This document shows, piece by piece, positions 53,130 to 64,000 of a stretch of DNA of 64,000 nucleotides. This DNA is from Pachyseris speciosa (lineage: Eukaryota; Cnidaria; Anthozoa; Scleractinia; Pachyseridae). Location: the NCBI GenBank assembly GCA_016490735.1, contig JAEMWC010000563.1, forward strand, positions 22,501 to 86,500. The letters are read 5' to 3'. The position numbers were made by a program, and so were the translations under genes. The first letter of the stretch is position 1. Each line of letters opens with the position of its first letter. The notes beneath the pieces were generated by a model. That model saw only the letters and a program-made list of their open reading frames with translations. It did no database searches and had not been told where the DNA came from.

Positions 53130-53641
53130 AGAAGAATATTCATTACAAAGCTTGTTTCGTGAATATCCACAAGAATGTACTGGAGAATCCTATCTAGCAA
53201 AGTTATTGTTTGACAAAGAAGATTTAACGAGTCATACTGAATTGATTTACCTGACTGCAACTTTTTAACTTTGAGGTCTTACAGAAGGGATTAAGGGATT
53301 ACCTATTAAAGAGGAATCTTGGGATCACATGACCAGTAAATTGACTGACCCCAAATAACAACAGAGATGGCTAAGCTTAACTTAAACATAGGTTAGAATG
53401 AGAATTTTAGGGCAAGAGTTATTGTTTTGGCTGTAGAGTTAATGTTCTGAGGCTTGAGTTAGGGCTAGTCTTGGTCAGAGTTAGGGTAGGATTAGGGCTA
53501 GGATCAGGGTTATTAGGGGTTAGGGTTTAGGGTTAGGGGTTGGCGTTAGGGTTAGGTTTAGGGTTAGGACTAGTGTTAGGTTAGGGTTGGCATTAGGGTC
53601 AAAATATCCAGTGTTTCTGCCTCCATATTGCACTTTGCTAC
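53130..53641. repeat. Gene D 3-prime flank with TTAGGG-like repeats
   Basis: Paralogous to 34631-35060; the degenerate TTAGGG block lies at 53455-53605. Confidence 0.75.
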
Positions 53642-54368
53642 GGGTGTCTGGAAAACCAGAATGGCAAATAACAGCGAATAGTATGAATAGTCCGAACAGT
53701 TAGTAGTGATAAATAGTTGACAATAGTCACCGCTTTACATGTAGTTCAGCACTGATCTGGATTTGTTGGAGTTGATCACGTTGAAAAATAGGACAACGAC
53801 CATCACTTTGCATTAGGCTGTGTTGATGCAATCAGTGTTTGCCAAGATCTAGCCTGCATCGCAGACCAAAACTAACTCCTGTTTATAGTATGTCTGCAAA
53901 GTAGCGCCGAGATACTGTAGTTGATCTGGATTCCAAGAATTACCGGAAAGCATGTTTGAAATTTTCTTCAACCCAATTGGCTTACAAACAATGGCTTTTT
54001 TGAACAGGCCAGTCATGGCTCATACTCAAATCCTGGTATGCAAAACAAGGAACAGATGGACTTAACCAAGATTCAATTTCATCTGGCCAAGATCCAGCTA
54101 ATTCAGGGAATGAAGATCAAAGTGCTTATCTGACTTACATAAGACTCAACACTGGAGTTAAGCAATGGGTTCATGTCTTCCTGGGCAGACATTTCACGTC
54201 TGCGTATACGTACCTGATCTGCTAGACAAATAGTCCCTCAGTCCCTCGGAAGCTTTGAAGTGATTCTGGGCCTGCTATTATTTACACTATTCCAGACTAT
54301 TCGCACTGTTGTCACTATTTGCTATTCACTATTTGCGACTATTCTTTGTTCAGGTTTTCCAGACACCC
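53642..54368. mobile_element. Second copy of the GGGTGTCTGGAAAACC element
   Basis: Orthologous-by-duplication to 35061-35808, with the same termini and flanks, minor indels. Confidence 0.75.
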
Positions 54369-54557
54369 CTTTGCTTCAATACCAAGCTCTAAAGTCCTGC
54401 TCCAGGTAGCCCCTCCCCTCTAACTCTCCATCATTTTCTCAGGATTTCACAAACATTTGCATAAGTACTATTTTCCATATGACTGTCTTCTTGTTTACTG
54501 GGTCCACAATAAAAAATTAATTGAAAATGTGAAATGAGCTGCAAAAGTGTTTTTTGT

Positions 54558-55332
54558 TAAAGTGATACTACATGTATGACGAAATCCACATCTCCCCTAT
54601 CTAACCTAGCTATATTAAAATATAAACAAGTAGTCTGTACGAGGAGAATGCTGTTTACTACTTTCAAATACCAGTATACATGTCTTCTTGTTCAAAAGAT
54701 ATTGAAGTTTTTATAATATGCAAATATTAGCCAGTTGATGATGTCATAATCTTTCCTATCTAAGCTATTTTAAAATATTAACAAGTTAGTAGTCTGTACG
54801 AGAAGATTGCTGTTTACTATTTTCAAATATGTCTTCTTGTTTCAGAGATATTCAAGTTTTTACAATATGCAAAAATTAGCCAGTTGATGTCATAATCTCA
54901 ACTGAATTTTTATCAAATATGTTCAAAAAGATATCTCAGCCACTTTGTATCAGAAGTTCTTGATTCTTTGCAGTAAGATTCTACTAGGTGTGCTCCACAA
55001 TATGAGTTGCCATGGGAACCAAATTTTTTATAGCCGGAGGTGTGTTACGTGTAGAACTATTAGCCTAGCAAATTTCAATGGTCTAGCTCTGCTGGAAATT
55101 GACCCAGAAAGCTCTATTTGTGTACTTGATGTTATATTGGGTTGAGTCCATGACGTCATCAGTCATCTCATTTGCATATTTTACACATTAATTTTTCAAA
55201 CTTAAATATCTCCGGAACACATAGAGATATTTGTAAACTTAACAGTAAACAGCATTTTTAATCTTTCCTGGAATTCTATGTGACAGGCCTAAAAATTCAA
55301 AGGGCAAAAATTTGATCATAGTAGCACTTTTA
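54558..55332. mobile_element. Second copy of the AT-rich inverted-repeat element
   Basis: Paralogue of 35998-36765, with small indels and the same internal duplication. Confidence 0.55.
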
Positions 55333-56107
55333 GATGTAGACTATGATGATTACATTGTGTCGAAAGTGATTTATCATTGGAAACTATACCTAATCCGAGT
55401 AAAACTGTTATGCATGACCTTTTACAGCAGTTAATAATTAAAAATATGAATGAGTGTGAGTGCACTGATCATTTATGCTCCCAGGAATTTAATGAAATGC
55501 AAGGCATCACTGAATCTTGAAATGATTCTCCGTTGTTCTGGGCATTATACCTGGATGTTGATGAAATAAGTGATTTGATGAAGAAATTAAAAAGGGAAAA
55601 GAAGGAATACACAACACTCAGACAGTCCACCACAACACGGGTGCATGTCTTGTTGAGGACGACTTGTTTGGTGTATGTCCAAGAATTTTTAACCTCCAAA
55701 TTTAATTCTTATCACCTTACAATCTGCATTTTTCTCATCTTCCCTTAAATCACCCCACAACCCCCCCCCCCCCCCCCCACCCTCATGCCCCCTTTTCTCC
55801 TTTTTATAAATACTAAATACATGTACTCTAAAAATCTTCCAAAAATTCTGAGATATTTATGGGGCTATGCACTACAAAACTGTGATGGCTTTTTTGGATT
55901 GCATGAAATCTCGAGTTCAGATAATAAGGAAAAAGGTCAAAAGGTGACAAAAACGTAGTATTCAGGTGTAACTTCCCCTTGATAACAAAAATACAGTAAA
56001 AGTGTTGCTAATATGAAACTCATTCGCTTTAATGTGGATCACCCTAACATAAGAAAAATCAATTCGAAAAACCCCACAATGGCTAATTTTTTAGCTGTTG
56101 ACTTAAG
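55333..56107. other. Module tail, no gene
   Basis: Paralogous to 36766-37600, with a C tract at 55760-55778. Confidence 0.5.
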
Positions 56108-56602
56108 GTGGTCTTAAACTACAGAAAATTAATGGCAATCACAGGAGCTATCCACTACAAAGATCGGGATGCTGCAGTGTCTGTCAAACGACAACTTAGA
56201 GATTTTAGCAGCAAGGTACGAAAGACCATCCAACCCGTGTTTTCTAACCACAAGCTTAAACAAGATCTAAGCATACGTGAGCCCAAGCCTAACATTGTGA
56301 CCCAGCAATGCATTGCTTATTTATTCAAGTGTGACCTGTGTGATGCAGGTTATGTTGGGTACACAAAGGGCCACCTTGACGGGTGTGTTGAGGGACACCA
56401 TGAAAAGGCGTCATCTATTTACAAGCATTATTCCAAAGAACATAAAACTGCTGTTCCGAACAATTTCTCAGCACGCAACAATGTAATCAAGTAATGCACG
56501 AACAAATTTGACTGCCTTGTTAATAAAATGCTTTGTATTCAAGATCTTAAACTAGCACTGAATGTACAGTCTGATTCTCTTTGTGCTAAGGTATTCATGT
56601 AA
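56108..56602 (+). pseudogene. Penelope-like element C-terminus (GIY-YIG), one nonsense codon
   Basis: Open frame reads VSVKRQLRDFSSKVRKTIQP, FSNHKLKQDL, then the GIY-YIG-type start YLFKCDLCDAGYVGYTKGHL and SSIYKHYSKEH. A TAA at 56492-56494 interrupts. Translation in the same frame continues NKFDCLVNKML, LKLALNVQSDSLCAKVFM to a TAA at 56602, the expected Penelope C-terminus. Downstream TTGATAATGGCACAAGATGCACTGAAACGTC (56690-56720 region) resembles the 3-prime non-coding hallmark of these elements. More complete than 37601-37916, whose TGA it lacks. Confidence 0.75.
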
Positions 56603-56995
56603 TTAGCTTGGCACTTTTTTATGCAAATTCGCTTCAACTTAGCCTTTTCACAAACCCCTTTTTATCATTAATCATGTAACCTTGATAATGGCACAAGATG
56701 CACTGAAACGTCAGTTTCTATCACTTATATTTCTTGTCTTATGTATTTCCAAATCATTTCTTTTAAGATATTAGTGTAAAATAATGTACTGTATGATTAC
56801 ATAATAGGTTGCTCATGAAGTAACAAAAAATAATTACCTTGAGCTAAGTTAATAATAATTATTTATTAACCCCTAACAGTGCTCACATTTAATTTCTTCT
56901 CACAATAACAAGCAGCATTCTTGTTTTACTGCTGAAGGAGACAGGCAGTTTTTTCTGCCTGTACAGTAAAAGACAAATTTGCCCATAATCCCCCT
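56603..56995. other. Module DNA 3-prime of B-prime, with the empty site of the 8.4-kb element
   Basis: 56772-56935 matches 19860-20047 and the sequence after 56941 matches 28433 onward. The uninterrupted AGGAG at 56936-56940 is the empty target. Confidence 0.75.
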
Positions 56996-57313
56996 TAGCC
57001 TCCTATGCAGACGCAGATGTCTTTGGGCTTGAAACGTGTTCCTACCCCATGAATATCTGCTCAACTGAACTGCCACTTCCATTCAAGGGCAGTAATAGCC
57101 TATTGTATAACAGATAGCCAATAATGAGCTGTGTAACAATGAAAATTGACAGTCCTATGGAGTAAATTCCGCCAAACAATTCACATGCATCGGAAGACAA
57201 ATAATATGATTAGCTAACCTTCACGAACAGAAGTGGTGGTTCAGTTTAGCAGACATCCATGAGGGAGGAATGTGTGACAAGCCCAAAGACATCTGCATAC
57301 ATGTAGGAGACTA
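56996..57313. mobile_element. Older TAGCCTCC-family element, 318 bp
   Basis: TAGCCTCCTATGCAGACGCAG..GTCTTTGGGCT at the left and inverted TAGTCTCCTACATGTATGCAG..GTCTTTGGGCT at the right match the arms of 26161-26269 (TAGCCTCCTTCGCAGACGTC). It is absent from the paralogous position near 28490, so it inserted after the modules separated or was lost there. Confidence 0.75.
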
Positions 57314-57983
57314 CCTGAAAATCATACGACAGAGATTTCAAGAATTTTTTGTGTTTTCTCCACCCCTCTCTATTCCCTATTCTTCTAATTCAACTCTGTT
57401 TGAAAAAGCCCCCCAAAAGGCTGATAGTACTGGTTGATCAAACAAAGAGGTCACATGAACAAAGGAATTAATCCCTTATGTGTAAGATGAGACTAAAATT
57501 TCTCCCAACAAAATGCCATAAGATGTACAAAGAAATGTGAGGAGATTATACATGATAATCACTATATGGTTGTCTGTAGTGTTACATGTAAAGGGTTACA
57601 TGTATGTCACTGATATACTGTAGTATCCCAAGGGTTAATTGTGCTTTCTATATTTTGGAGGTCAAATTAAATTCAAGTACAGTATCCTCAAGTCCAAAAT
57701 GCCCTTAGAACACCAAAAAAAAAAAGATATCAAGCTACCCTTATTTATAGTTTTGCTAGATAAGTAAACTACTTTCAAACAAAATTAAACCATTATTTTT
57801 GGGTTTTCTTTGCTTCCAACATCTTCAGCTTTTCAAAGTATGGTCAAAAAGGTCAAAAATTCATGAAATAGCTCCTTTTAATCTCAGGTAAGATATGTGA
57901 TCACTTTGTTCATTAGTGTCTGTGTACACTTTTTGATGTACAGTTTCCATTACTAACACATCAAGACCATAGTTAATTGTTTA
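57314..57983. other. 3-prime flank of B-prime
   Basis: Paralogous to 28505-28877 plus 29745-29962, without the repeat block found in module 1. No gene. Confidence 0.55.
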
Positions 57984-59760
57984 TCAGTGACCAATGGGCT
58001 TTTTTAATGTCTTTCCAAAAATGGTTGCAAAACAAGCCTTGTAGTGATAATTGTTTGTCCTTTCCTCTTGATCTTCACAGCTGACAGGAATGGCTGATTT
58101 CCTCTTCCATTTATTTGACTCAGAGTCATACATTTCAACGGACATTACTCTCTTGACAGTTTCATATCATCACCCAAGCCACCAATAGCATACAGATCTC
58201 CCTTGAAACACACCATGCTTGCTGAATGACAAGGTACATTGAGATTTGGTAACAGCTGCCATTCATTAGTAGATGGGTTGTATACCTCACATGAGTTGAG
58301 CACTCTGCAATTCTGGCCTTTGATTTGCAGTCCACCTGTGACGTAGATCTTACCATTCATGGCGGCTCCAAAAGCATCATGTCTTGCCTCATTCATAGAT
58401 GCTAACTCTTCCAAATGTCTTCCACTGAGGTCAAACTTCTTCACTGTGGTGGATCCCTTGTCACATATGGACCAAAACGTAGAGCCCCCCATCATGTACA
58501 GAAATCCATCAACAGCAATGGAACAACCTCCATTCCAATGGTAACGGGAAAGTTCCAGAAAATCCCAATCATTCTTATCAGGATTGTAAATGAAAATCAT
58601 TTCACTATAAGTCCCTGTTGCATAAACACAACCATTCACTAGTGATAAGCTTGAAATGTTTCACTGTAATCTTCAAGTTCAACATCTGGGAAAATAGTGG
58701 TTTGAACTGTTCCCCAGGAATTGGTAGAAGGCATGTAATATTCTAATACATGTGAATTGCCAGGTCCAACTTGTTGTTCACCAAAACTGTAAATTTCATT
58801 CCTGCATTGAATGATGCTATGATCTTGATGTTTGAACACCATATCTGGCAACTGATACCACTTGTTTCCTGTGGTAGAAAACAAAATGATTTTCTTCCAC
58901 TACAAACAAAAATTGTATCCTTATGTGTTTCCAGGCATTTCCTCGGTGGCCTTGCAGTAGATTCCATGCCAGTTGACTCGAAAACATCTTTCGTGCTCGC
59001 CAACACAAAATTTAAACACTTGTTGTTGGTTGTCAAAAGCTCTTCCTTGACCAATTCACCAAACAGAAAGTCATGTGATATGGACATCAGGAGGACTTCT
59101 CGCAACAGTTCAGGAAAATCGTTTTCTCTTTCACCCCTGTTGTGAGACACCCTTTGAAAATTTCTTCCTCAGCACTGACAATGACATCATCACTAGACAC
59201 CCACTCCATGACTTGCTTTGTGTCAACATGCAAGAAATCTTCTGTTTCCATGACAACGCTAAAATTTGAGTTAATCTTCTCAAGGGATTTTTCCTTGAAT
59301 TTGAAGCATTGATACTTCTCAGCAAAGTAGTAATTGTACACGCAATTCAAGGGCGTTATATTCGTCTCAAGGAAACTACACGCTGCCGTTTTTAAGCCTG
59401 GTAAAAGAAGGTAATCTGCAGTTGCAATCAAATTATGGCCAGTTTCCGCTGTAACTGAAATATTTCCAGAATAAATGTACTTCAGCACATCTTCCATGAC
59501 AGACGCAGTTGCCTCTTCAAGCTCTATTCTGATCAACTGTTCTTTGCTTTCTTTCATGTCGCTTTCAGGCAGCGAAAGGAAGAACGGGCTTGCTGCGGCT
59601 AGCACAAGCTTGTGAGCTTGTGAGCTTTGAAACACTGACCTTTTACTAGGACTGTGGCATCGCAAAACCTCTCGTTATTTCTCAGGACGTCAAGACGTTC
59701 GATTAGTTCTTGGCGATGGTGTGAAGGATCTGCTGTCATAGGATCCGACACAGCCGCCAT
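57984..59760 (-). pseudogene. B-prime: BTB-BACK-Kelch pseudogene of gene B type
   Basis: Full-length paralogue of gene B (ATG complement at 59758-59760, stop at 57984-57986). Lesions relative to B, by inspection: an 8-bp duplication in AAGCTTGTGAGCTTGTGAGC near 59612-59630, a 13-bp deletion near 59151 removing part of GIVKWVSHN, one-base losses near 58866 and 58650, and a 2-bp gain near 58147. BTB (AHKLVLAAASPFF), BACK and Kelch remain recognisable between breaks. The same in-frame 50-residue upstream extension as gene B is present from an ATG at 59910. Partner of gene E. Confidence 0.93.
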
Positions 59761-61372
59761 GTTTATGTTTGAGCAGGAATCTCGAATAGTGACGGAGATG
59801 GCATTGGGTCCAAGAATTGTCAAGTTACCCTTGGGATGTCTGCTGTCCCCTGGGATCGAGCCCTGGGAGATCGCCCTGGGATCCTGAGAACTGAGAAGGA
59901 ATATTACCATAAGGAGAGGAGTGAGGTTTGTGAAAGGAAGAAAACCTTAAAGCGAAATTTGCCTAGTGATAAATAATTTGGCTTGCGTCAGACGTCCACT
60001 AAACAGGGGGTCGAAAAAAGGGAATCTGGAGCGTACGCAGTGAGGGGAACACTTGTTGACGCCTTTTTATTTATTTATCTTTTTTTATTTTATTTTTTCT
60101 GGACACAACTGTTAATTATCCAGTCCAGGAGCCCATTACCGTAGTTAATCCCGGGGCTTTACCAAGCCTTGTAACAACCCTTAGGATACTAGCAGTTCCT
60201 TTCTGGACTGAGTTGAGCGGGAGTGCGAAGGATCCGAAACGTGAAACGAAAATGCCGACGGGTTTGAGGGAGTGATTTCCCTTCGTTCCAGTGTTGCCGC
60301 GTTGTTGATGGCTTGCTCTCTCTATTCATAAAGGGACTGCTAGCATTCTATAAAAGCCCGGTTATAAGGAAGTTGGAGAACCCTTAAAATTCAACCGTAT
60401 TTTGTACTAGGGTTACTCTAGCAAGGTCAGCCAACGGCCCCAGCATTTACTGCTCTTTATCATGGACGTGTCAACGGGAAGGTAGCCAAAGTTACCCTTG
60501 CACTACAGTTACCTTTGCCTGTTAGGGTAGCCCAGCCAACGCTCAGCAAGGGCACTTTTTTCGAACTGTTCAAGAGTTATAATTCATCTACTTGGGACAA
60601 CTCTTTTTTTAACAGATTTTTATTTAACAGTTAAACACACATTACAAAGCTGCGTTATTAAATGACGTACAATATAATTGACGCAAAGTAGAATCGGAGT
60701 CAAAATCCATATAAATAACACTGCTAATTCCATGTAACAAAGCTTACAATGAATTGCATTCAACAAATTCTAACTAAAACTACAAAAAAAAACTATACCA
60801 ACAATAACATTGTAATTAGGTGTTAATTTAAGAATTTGGCCCATTTCTCTGCATGGGGCAACTTTTCGCTAAATCCCAAACCCGCAACGTGAACATTACA
60901 GCGACAAAGGAAGATAATCACCAAATAAAATACTTCAGTTAATCGAGTTTGACAAATGCTTACTTGTCCATCTCATCATTTTTATTTTTAGAATTACTGA
61001 TGATCATAATAGAATTTTAGTCAGTTAATCGGTCAGACGTTTGTTAATTTGGCCACTTAAAGCCTTTGAAACTTGTTGTTTCTAAAATCAATGGTTGAAT
61101 TTTTTTTTCTAACTTTTCGTCCCAATTTTATATTATTAACTGGGTTAACTCATCAAACGTGGTGTCAGGAATTTACAGTAGTCTTACAGTCCCTTGTTAT
61201 ATTGCAAAATGACTGGTTTGATACTGGTACTGCGAAATGTTAGTCACTCATTCCAATTCAAGAGTGGAAAAGGTTTTTGTTGTGTTCTCTTGAATTGCCG
61301 TAATTGTCCAACGTACAATTCTGTGTGTGTACGCGTTTTATCAGCCAAAAAACAATGTTCCCAAAATCTATC

Positions 61373-61450
<78 letters not shown>

Positions 61451-61457
61451 GATCTAT

Positions 61458-61500
<43 letters not shown>

Positions 61501-61620
61501 TTTTTGCGAAAAAGAAAACAGACTGCTGCCAGGGCGGGGCTTGGTTCCTCGTCTCCTCAACTCCTCTGACCCAATCCCCTCTCGATCTTGTTCACTTCCG
61601 CACTGCCTCCAAGTTGCAAA
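59761..61620. promoter_or_regulatory. Divergent intergenic region of pair 3
   Basis: Paralogous to the other two divergent spacers. It contains the ~780-bp AT-rich block shared with pair 2 (about 60615-61370) and the long microsatellite at 61375-61503. Just before the ATG about 25 bp (CAAAGGCAGGGCAAAA) present in C and D are missing. Confidence 0.6.
61375..61503. repeat. (TCAA)n(TATC)n(TTTA)n compound microsatellite
   Basis: The longest version of the tract found upstream of every C-type gene; a TATC block lies between TCAA and TTTA. Confidence 0.95.
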
Positions 61621-63383
61621 ATGTTGGCTGTTTCTGAACCCATGAAAGCAGATCCTGCACATCACTGTCAAGAATTTATCGAGCGTCTCGATGCCTTGAG
61701 AGAAAACGAAAGTTTCTGTGATGTGACAGTGGCAGTAAAATCCAGGGAATTCAAAGCTCACAAGCTTGTGCTAGCCGCTGCGAGCCCGTTCTTCCTTTCG
61801 CTTCTTGAAAGCGACATGAAAGAAAGCAACGAACAGTTGATCAGAATAGAGCTTGAAGAGGCAACTGCGTGTGTCATGGAAGATGTGTTGAAGTACATTT
61901 ATACGGGAACTGTTTCACTGTCGGAGGAAAGGGGCCACAACTTGATTGCAACTGCAGATTATCTTCTCTTACCAGGTTTAAAAACATTGGCTGGTAATTT
62001 CTTGAAGGAGAATCTAACGAGTGAGAACTGTGTGTTCAATTATTACTTTGCTGGCAAGTATCAATGCTTTGAACTGAAGGAGGGAGCCCGTGAGGTGATC
62101 TCTGCAAATTTCAGTGTCGTTATGGAAACGGATGATTTTCTTAACCTTGGTGTAAAGCAAGTCATGGAGTGGGTGTCTTGTGATGATGTCATTGTCAGTG
62201 CAGAGGAAGAAATTTTCAAAGGAATTGTGAAGTGGGTGTCTCACAACAGGAGTGAAAGAGAAGGAGACTTTCAGAATTTATTGCGTGAAGTCCGCCTAAG
62301 ATCCATACCACGTAAGTTTTTGTTTGATGAATTCATCAACGAAGAGCTGGTAAAAACTAACAAGGACTGTCTCAATTTTCTGTTGGGGTCTTTTAAGTGG
62401 GTTTTTGACCCCAGTGTTGAAAGTTGTGGCAAACCAGCAAGAAAGTGCTTGGAGATGTGCAAAGATGTGATTTTTGTTTGCGGGGGAAGATGTGCATTCT
62501 GTTACCTTCCCATACAAACACATGGCACCGGTTAATGGACATGACCTTGGAACATCAAGACCATGCTGCTGTACAATACAGAGGTAATGTTCATGTTTTT
62601 AGTAAGCAAAGATTTGTGTCTGGCCAATCACAAGTTGCAGAGTACTTCATTTCTTCTACAAATTCCTGGGGAGCAATTCAAACAAAGTTTAAATATGATG
62701 AACAATTTTCTAGTTTGTTAGTGCTGGATGGTGATATGAACTTGTATGCATTAACCAATACTGAAAAAGTCCCAGAAAACACCCTTTTTAAATACAAGCT
62801 TGATGAGAATTGCTGGGAAATATGTGGGGGTAAACCTCTCAGTCGATGGGGAGCTTGTGGCATCACTGATGGTCATTACATTTACATCATGGGTGGCACT
62901 ACGAGAGCAATTCATGAGATTAATGGAACAACTAAAGTAGAAAAGGTTAGTCCAGGTGGAGACATCTGGGAAGAGGTTGCACCTATGAATGAATCAAGAC
63001 ATGGTGCCTTTGGAGCAGCCATGAATGGAAAGATCTATGTAGGAGGTGGTCTGCAAAAGAATGGATTGACTTGTACAGTGCTCAAAACTTGTGAGGTTTA
63101 CAGCTCATCAACTGATGAATGGCAGTTGGTACCTAGTCTCAATGTGCCTCGTCATTCTGCAAGCATGGTGAGTTTCAAAGGAGCTTTGTATGTTGTTGGT
63201 GGCTTGAAAGGTCATCTCAAATCAAGGGAGTTATCAGTGGAAATGCTTGATTCTGAGGCAAATGAATGGAGGGAGAAATCAGTCATACCTGTCAGTCATG
63301 AGAAAGTAAAGAAGAACATTCACTACAAAGCTTGTATGGCAACAGTTCATAAGGCTGTGCCAGAGGATGACAGCCTCTTCTAG
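61621..63383 (+). pseudogene. Gene E: BTB-BACK-Kelch (KLHL-type) with one frameshift
   Basis: ATG at 61621 reads MLAVSEPMKADPAHHCQEF. Residues 1-210 are almost identical to genes C and D, including FCDVTV, AHKLVLAAASPFF and FNYYFAGKYQCF. From about 62265 it diverges sharply (GDFQNLLREVRLRSIPRKFL versus KEFPELLHEVRMMSISQEFL). A one-base loss in the first Kelch blade (CTTCCC-ATACAAAC versus CTTCCCCTTACAAAT, about 62508-62512) shifts frame. The first frame stops at 62535 and the rest of the propeller (YIMGG, YVGGG, YVVGG, ending KAVPEDDSLF) is open to 63383. Only one lesion, so a recent pseudogene, or a sequence error. Partner of B-prime. Confidence 0.9.
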
Positions 63384-64000
63384 TTTTGTGTTCCCGATAT
63401 TAATGAATTTTAAGACGTAGCGCTGGAAAGTTTTGGGCATCTGAGTGATGTACAGAACAGCTGCTTCTTCGTCTACACTGTGTCCTACATGTAAAACTCT
63501 TTAATCCATATTGCATGCTATTGCAGGTCTTCACTGTATGGTCACAGCATCGGCAGTTCTGGATGTTTCAAAAAGAATATCCAGTGTCCCAGACTACCTT
63601 TCGGGATTGTCGCGTACGCTTTTTGACTTCCTTCGGACAACCTTTCCCGAAACAGCTGTATCAAAAAAGGAGTGCAAATGTTTCATCAGGGATTCTCAAA
63701 TACATTAATAATTCATAAAGTGACCAGCCAATAAATGACACAAATTCAGATCAGGTGGATAAATCTTGATATCCAATGAAACACCAGACCAAAATCTTTA
63801 GGGTTTTGATAAAGTTCAAAACCGTGTTTGATCTCAGATCAAACACTTGCATTTTTAATGAGATTTTTAAATATTACAATCATGAATTGGAAGTAATGTT
63901 GACAACAATTTCTAAAATACAGACAGAGTTTGATGCCACCGAAATATTCCATAATGGTCGAGTACATATTTCTCTCCCGACGTCCTTCTCTAATTTCATA
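63384..64000. other. Gene E 3-prime flank, nothing recognised
   Basis: No similarity to the C and D tails was noticed, and no coding frame is supported. Confidence 0.45.

Overview
This is eukaryotic, animal-type DNA: intron-bearing repeats, LINE, Penelope-like and DNA-transposon fossils, microsatellites, and full-length intronless BTB-BACK-Kelch (KLHL-type) genes. The mix of short terminal-inverted-repeat (TIR) families, Harbinger fragments, tRNA-like repeats and a duplicated KLHL array suggests an anthozoan cnidarian, most likely a stony coral. That assignment comes from memory of coral repeats and was not searched. The only substantial host genes I can support are the Kelch paralogues. Almost everything else is mobile or repetitive.

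Layout. 1-15 kb is accessory DNA: nested TIR elements (about 2.4-6.6 kb), two nested LINE copies (6.7-9.4 kb), a locally duplicated LINE piece and a second LINE end (11.0-12.7 kb), and a Harbinger derivative with a TAA target-site duplication (TSD) at 12.96-13.66 kb. Gene A (15.4-17.1 kb, +) is a KLHL gene with one 4-bp frameshift. 20.05-28.43 kb is a nested transposon nest bounded by CAGGG...CCCTG ends with an AGGAG duplication; the matching empty site lies at about 56.94 kb. Gene B (-, 29.96-31.74 kb) and gene C (+, 32.86-34.63 kb) are intact and transcribed head to head. A tail of TIR elements and a Penelope-like GIY-YIG fragment follows.

The same pair-plus-tail module recurs. In pair 2, B-prime-prime (37.97-38.99 kb, -) is a truncated remnant hit by three small elements. 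Its + partner has a 5-prime stub (40.91-41.00 kb), then about 10 kb of accessory DNA (TIR elements, tRNA-like 250-bp repeats, a Mutator-like element, an integrase fragment), then gene D (51.43-53.13 kb, C-terminus frameshifted) and its tail. In pair 3, B-prime (57.98-59.76 kb, -) has several frameshifts and E (61.62-63.38 kb, +) has one.

How the genes work together. KLHL proteins are CUL3 ubiquitin-ligase adaptors: BTB and BACK bind cullin, and the Kelch propeller binds substrate. Here the BTB/BACK half stays nearly identical at DNA level among several paralogues while the downstream half diverges, and about half the copies are broken. I read this as a birth-and-death, gene-converted array of adaptors with a constant cullin-binding half and a diversifying substrate half. 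That is an inference. Expression, copy number and the reality of single-base lesions cannot be judged from this sequence.
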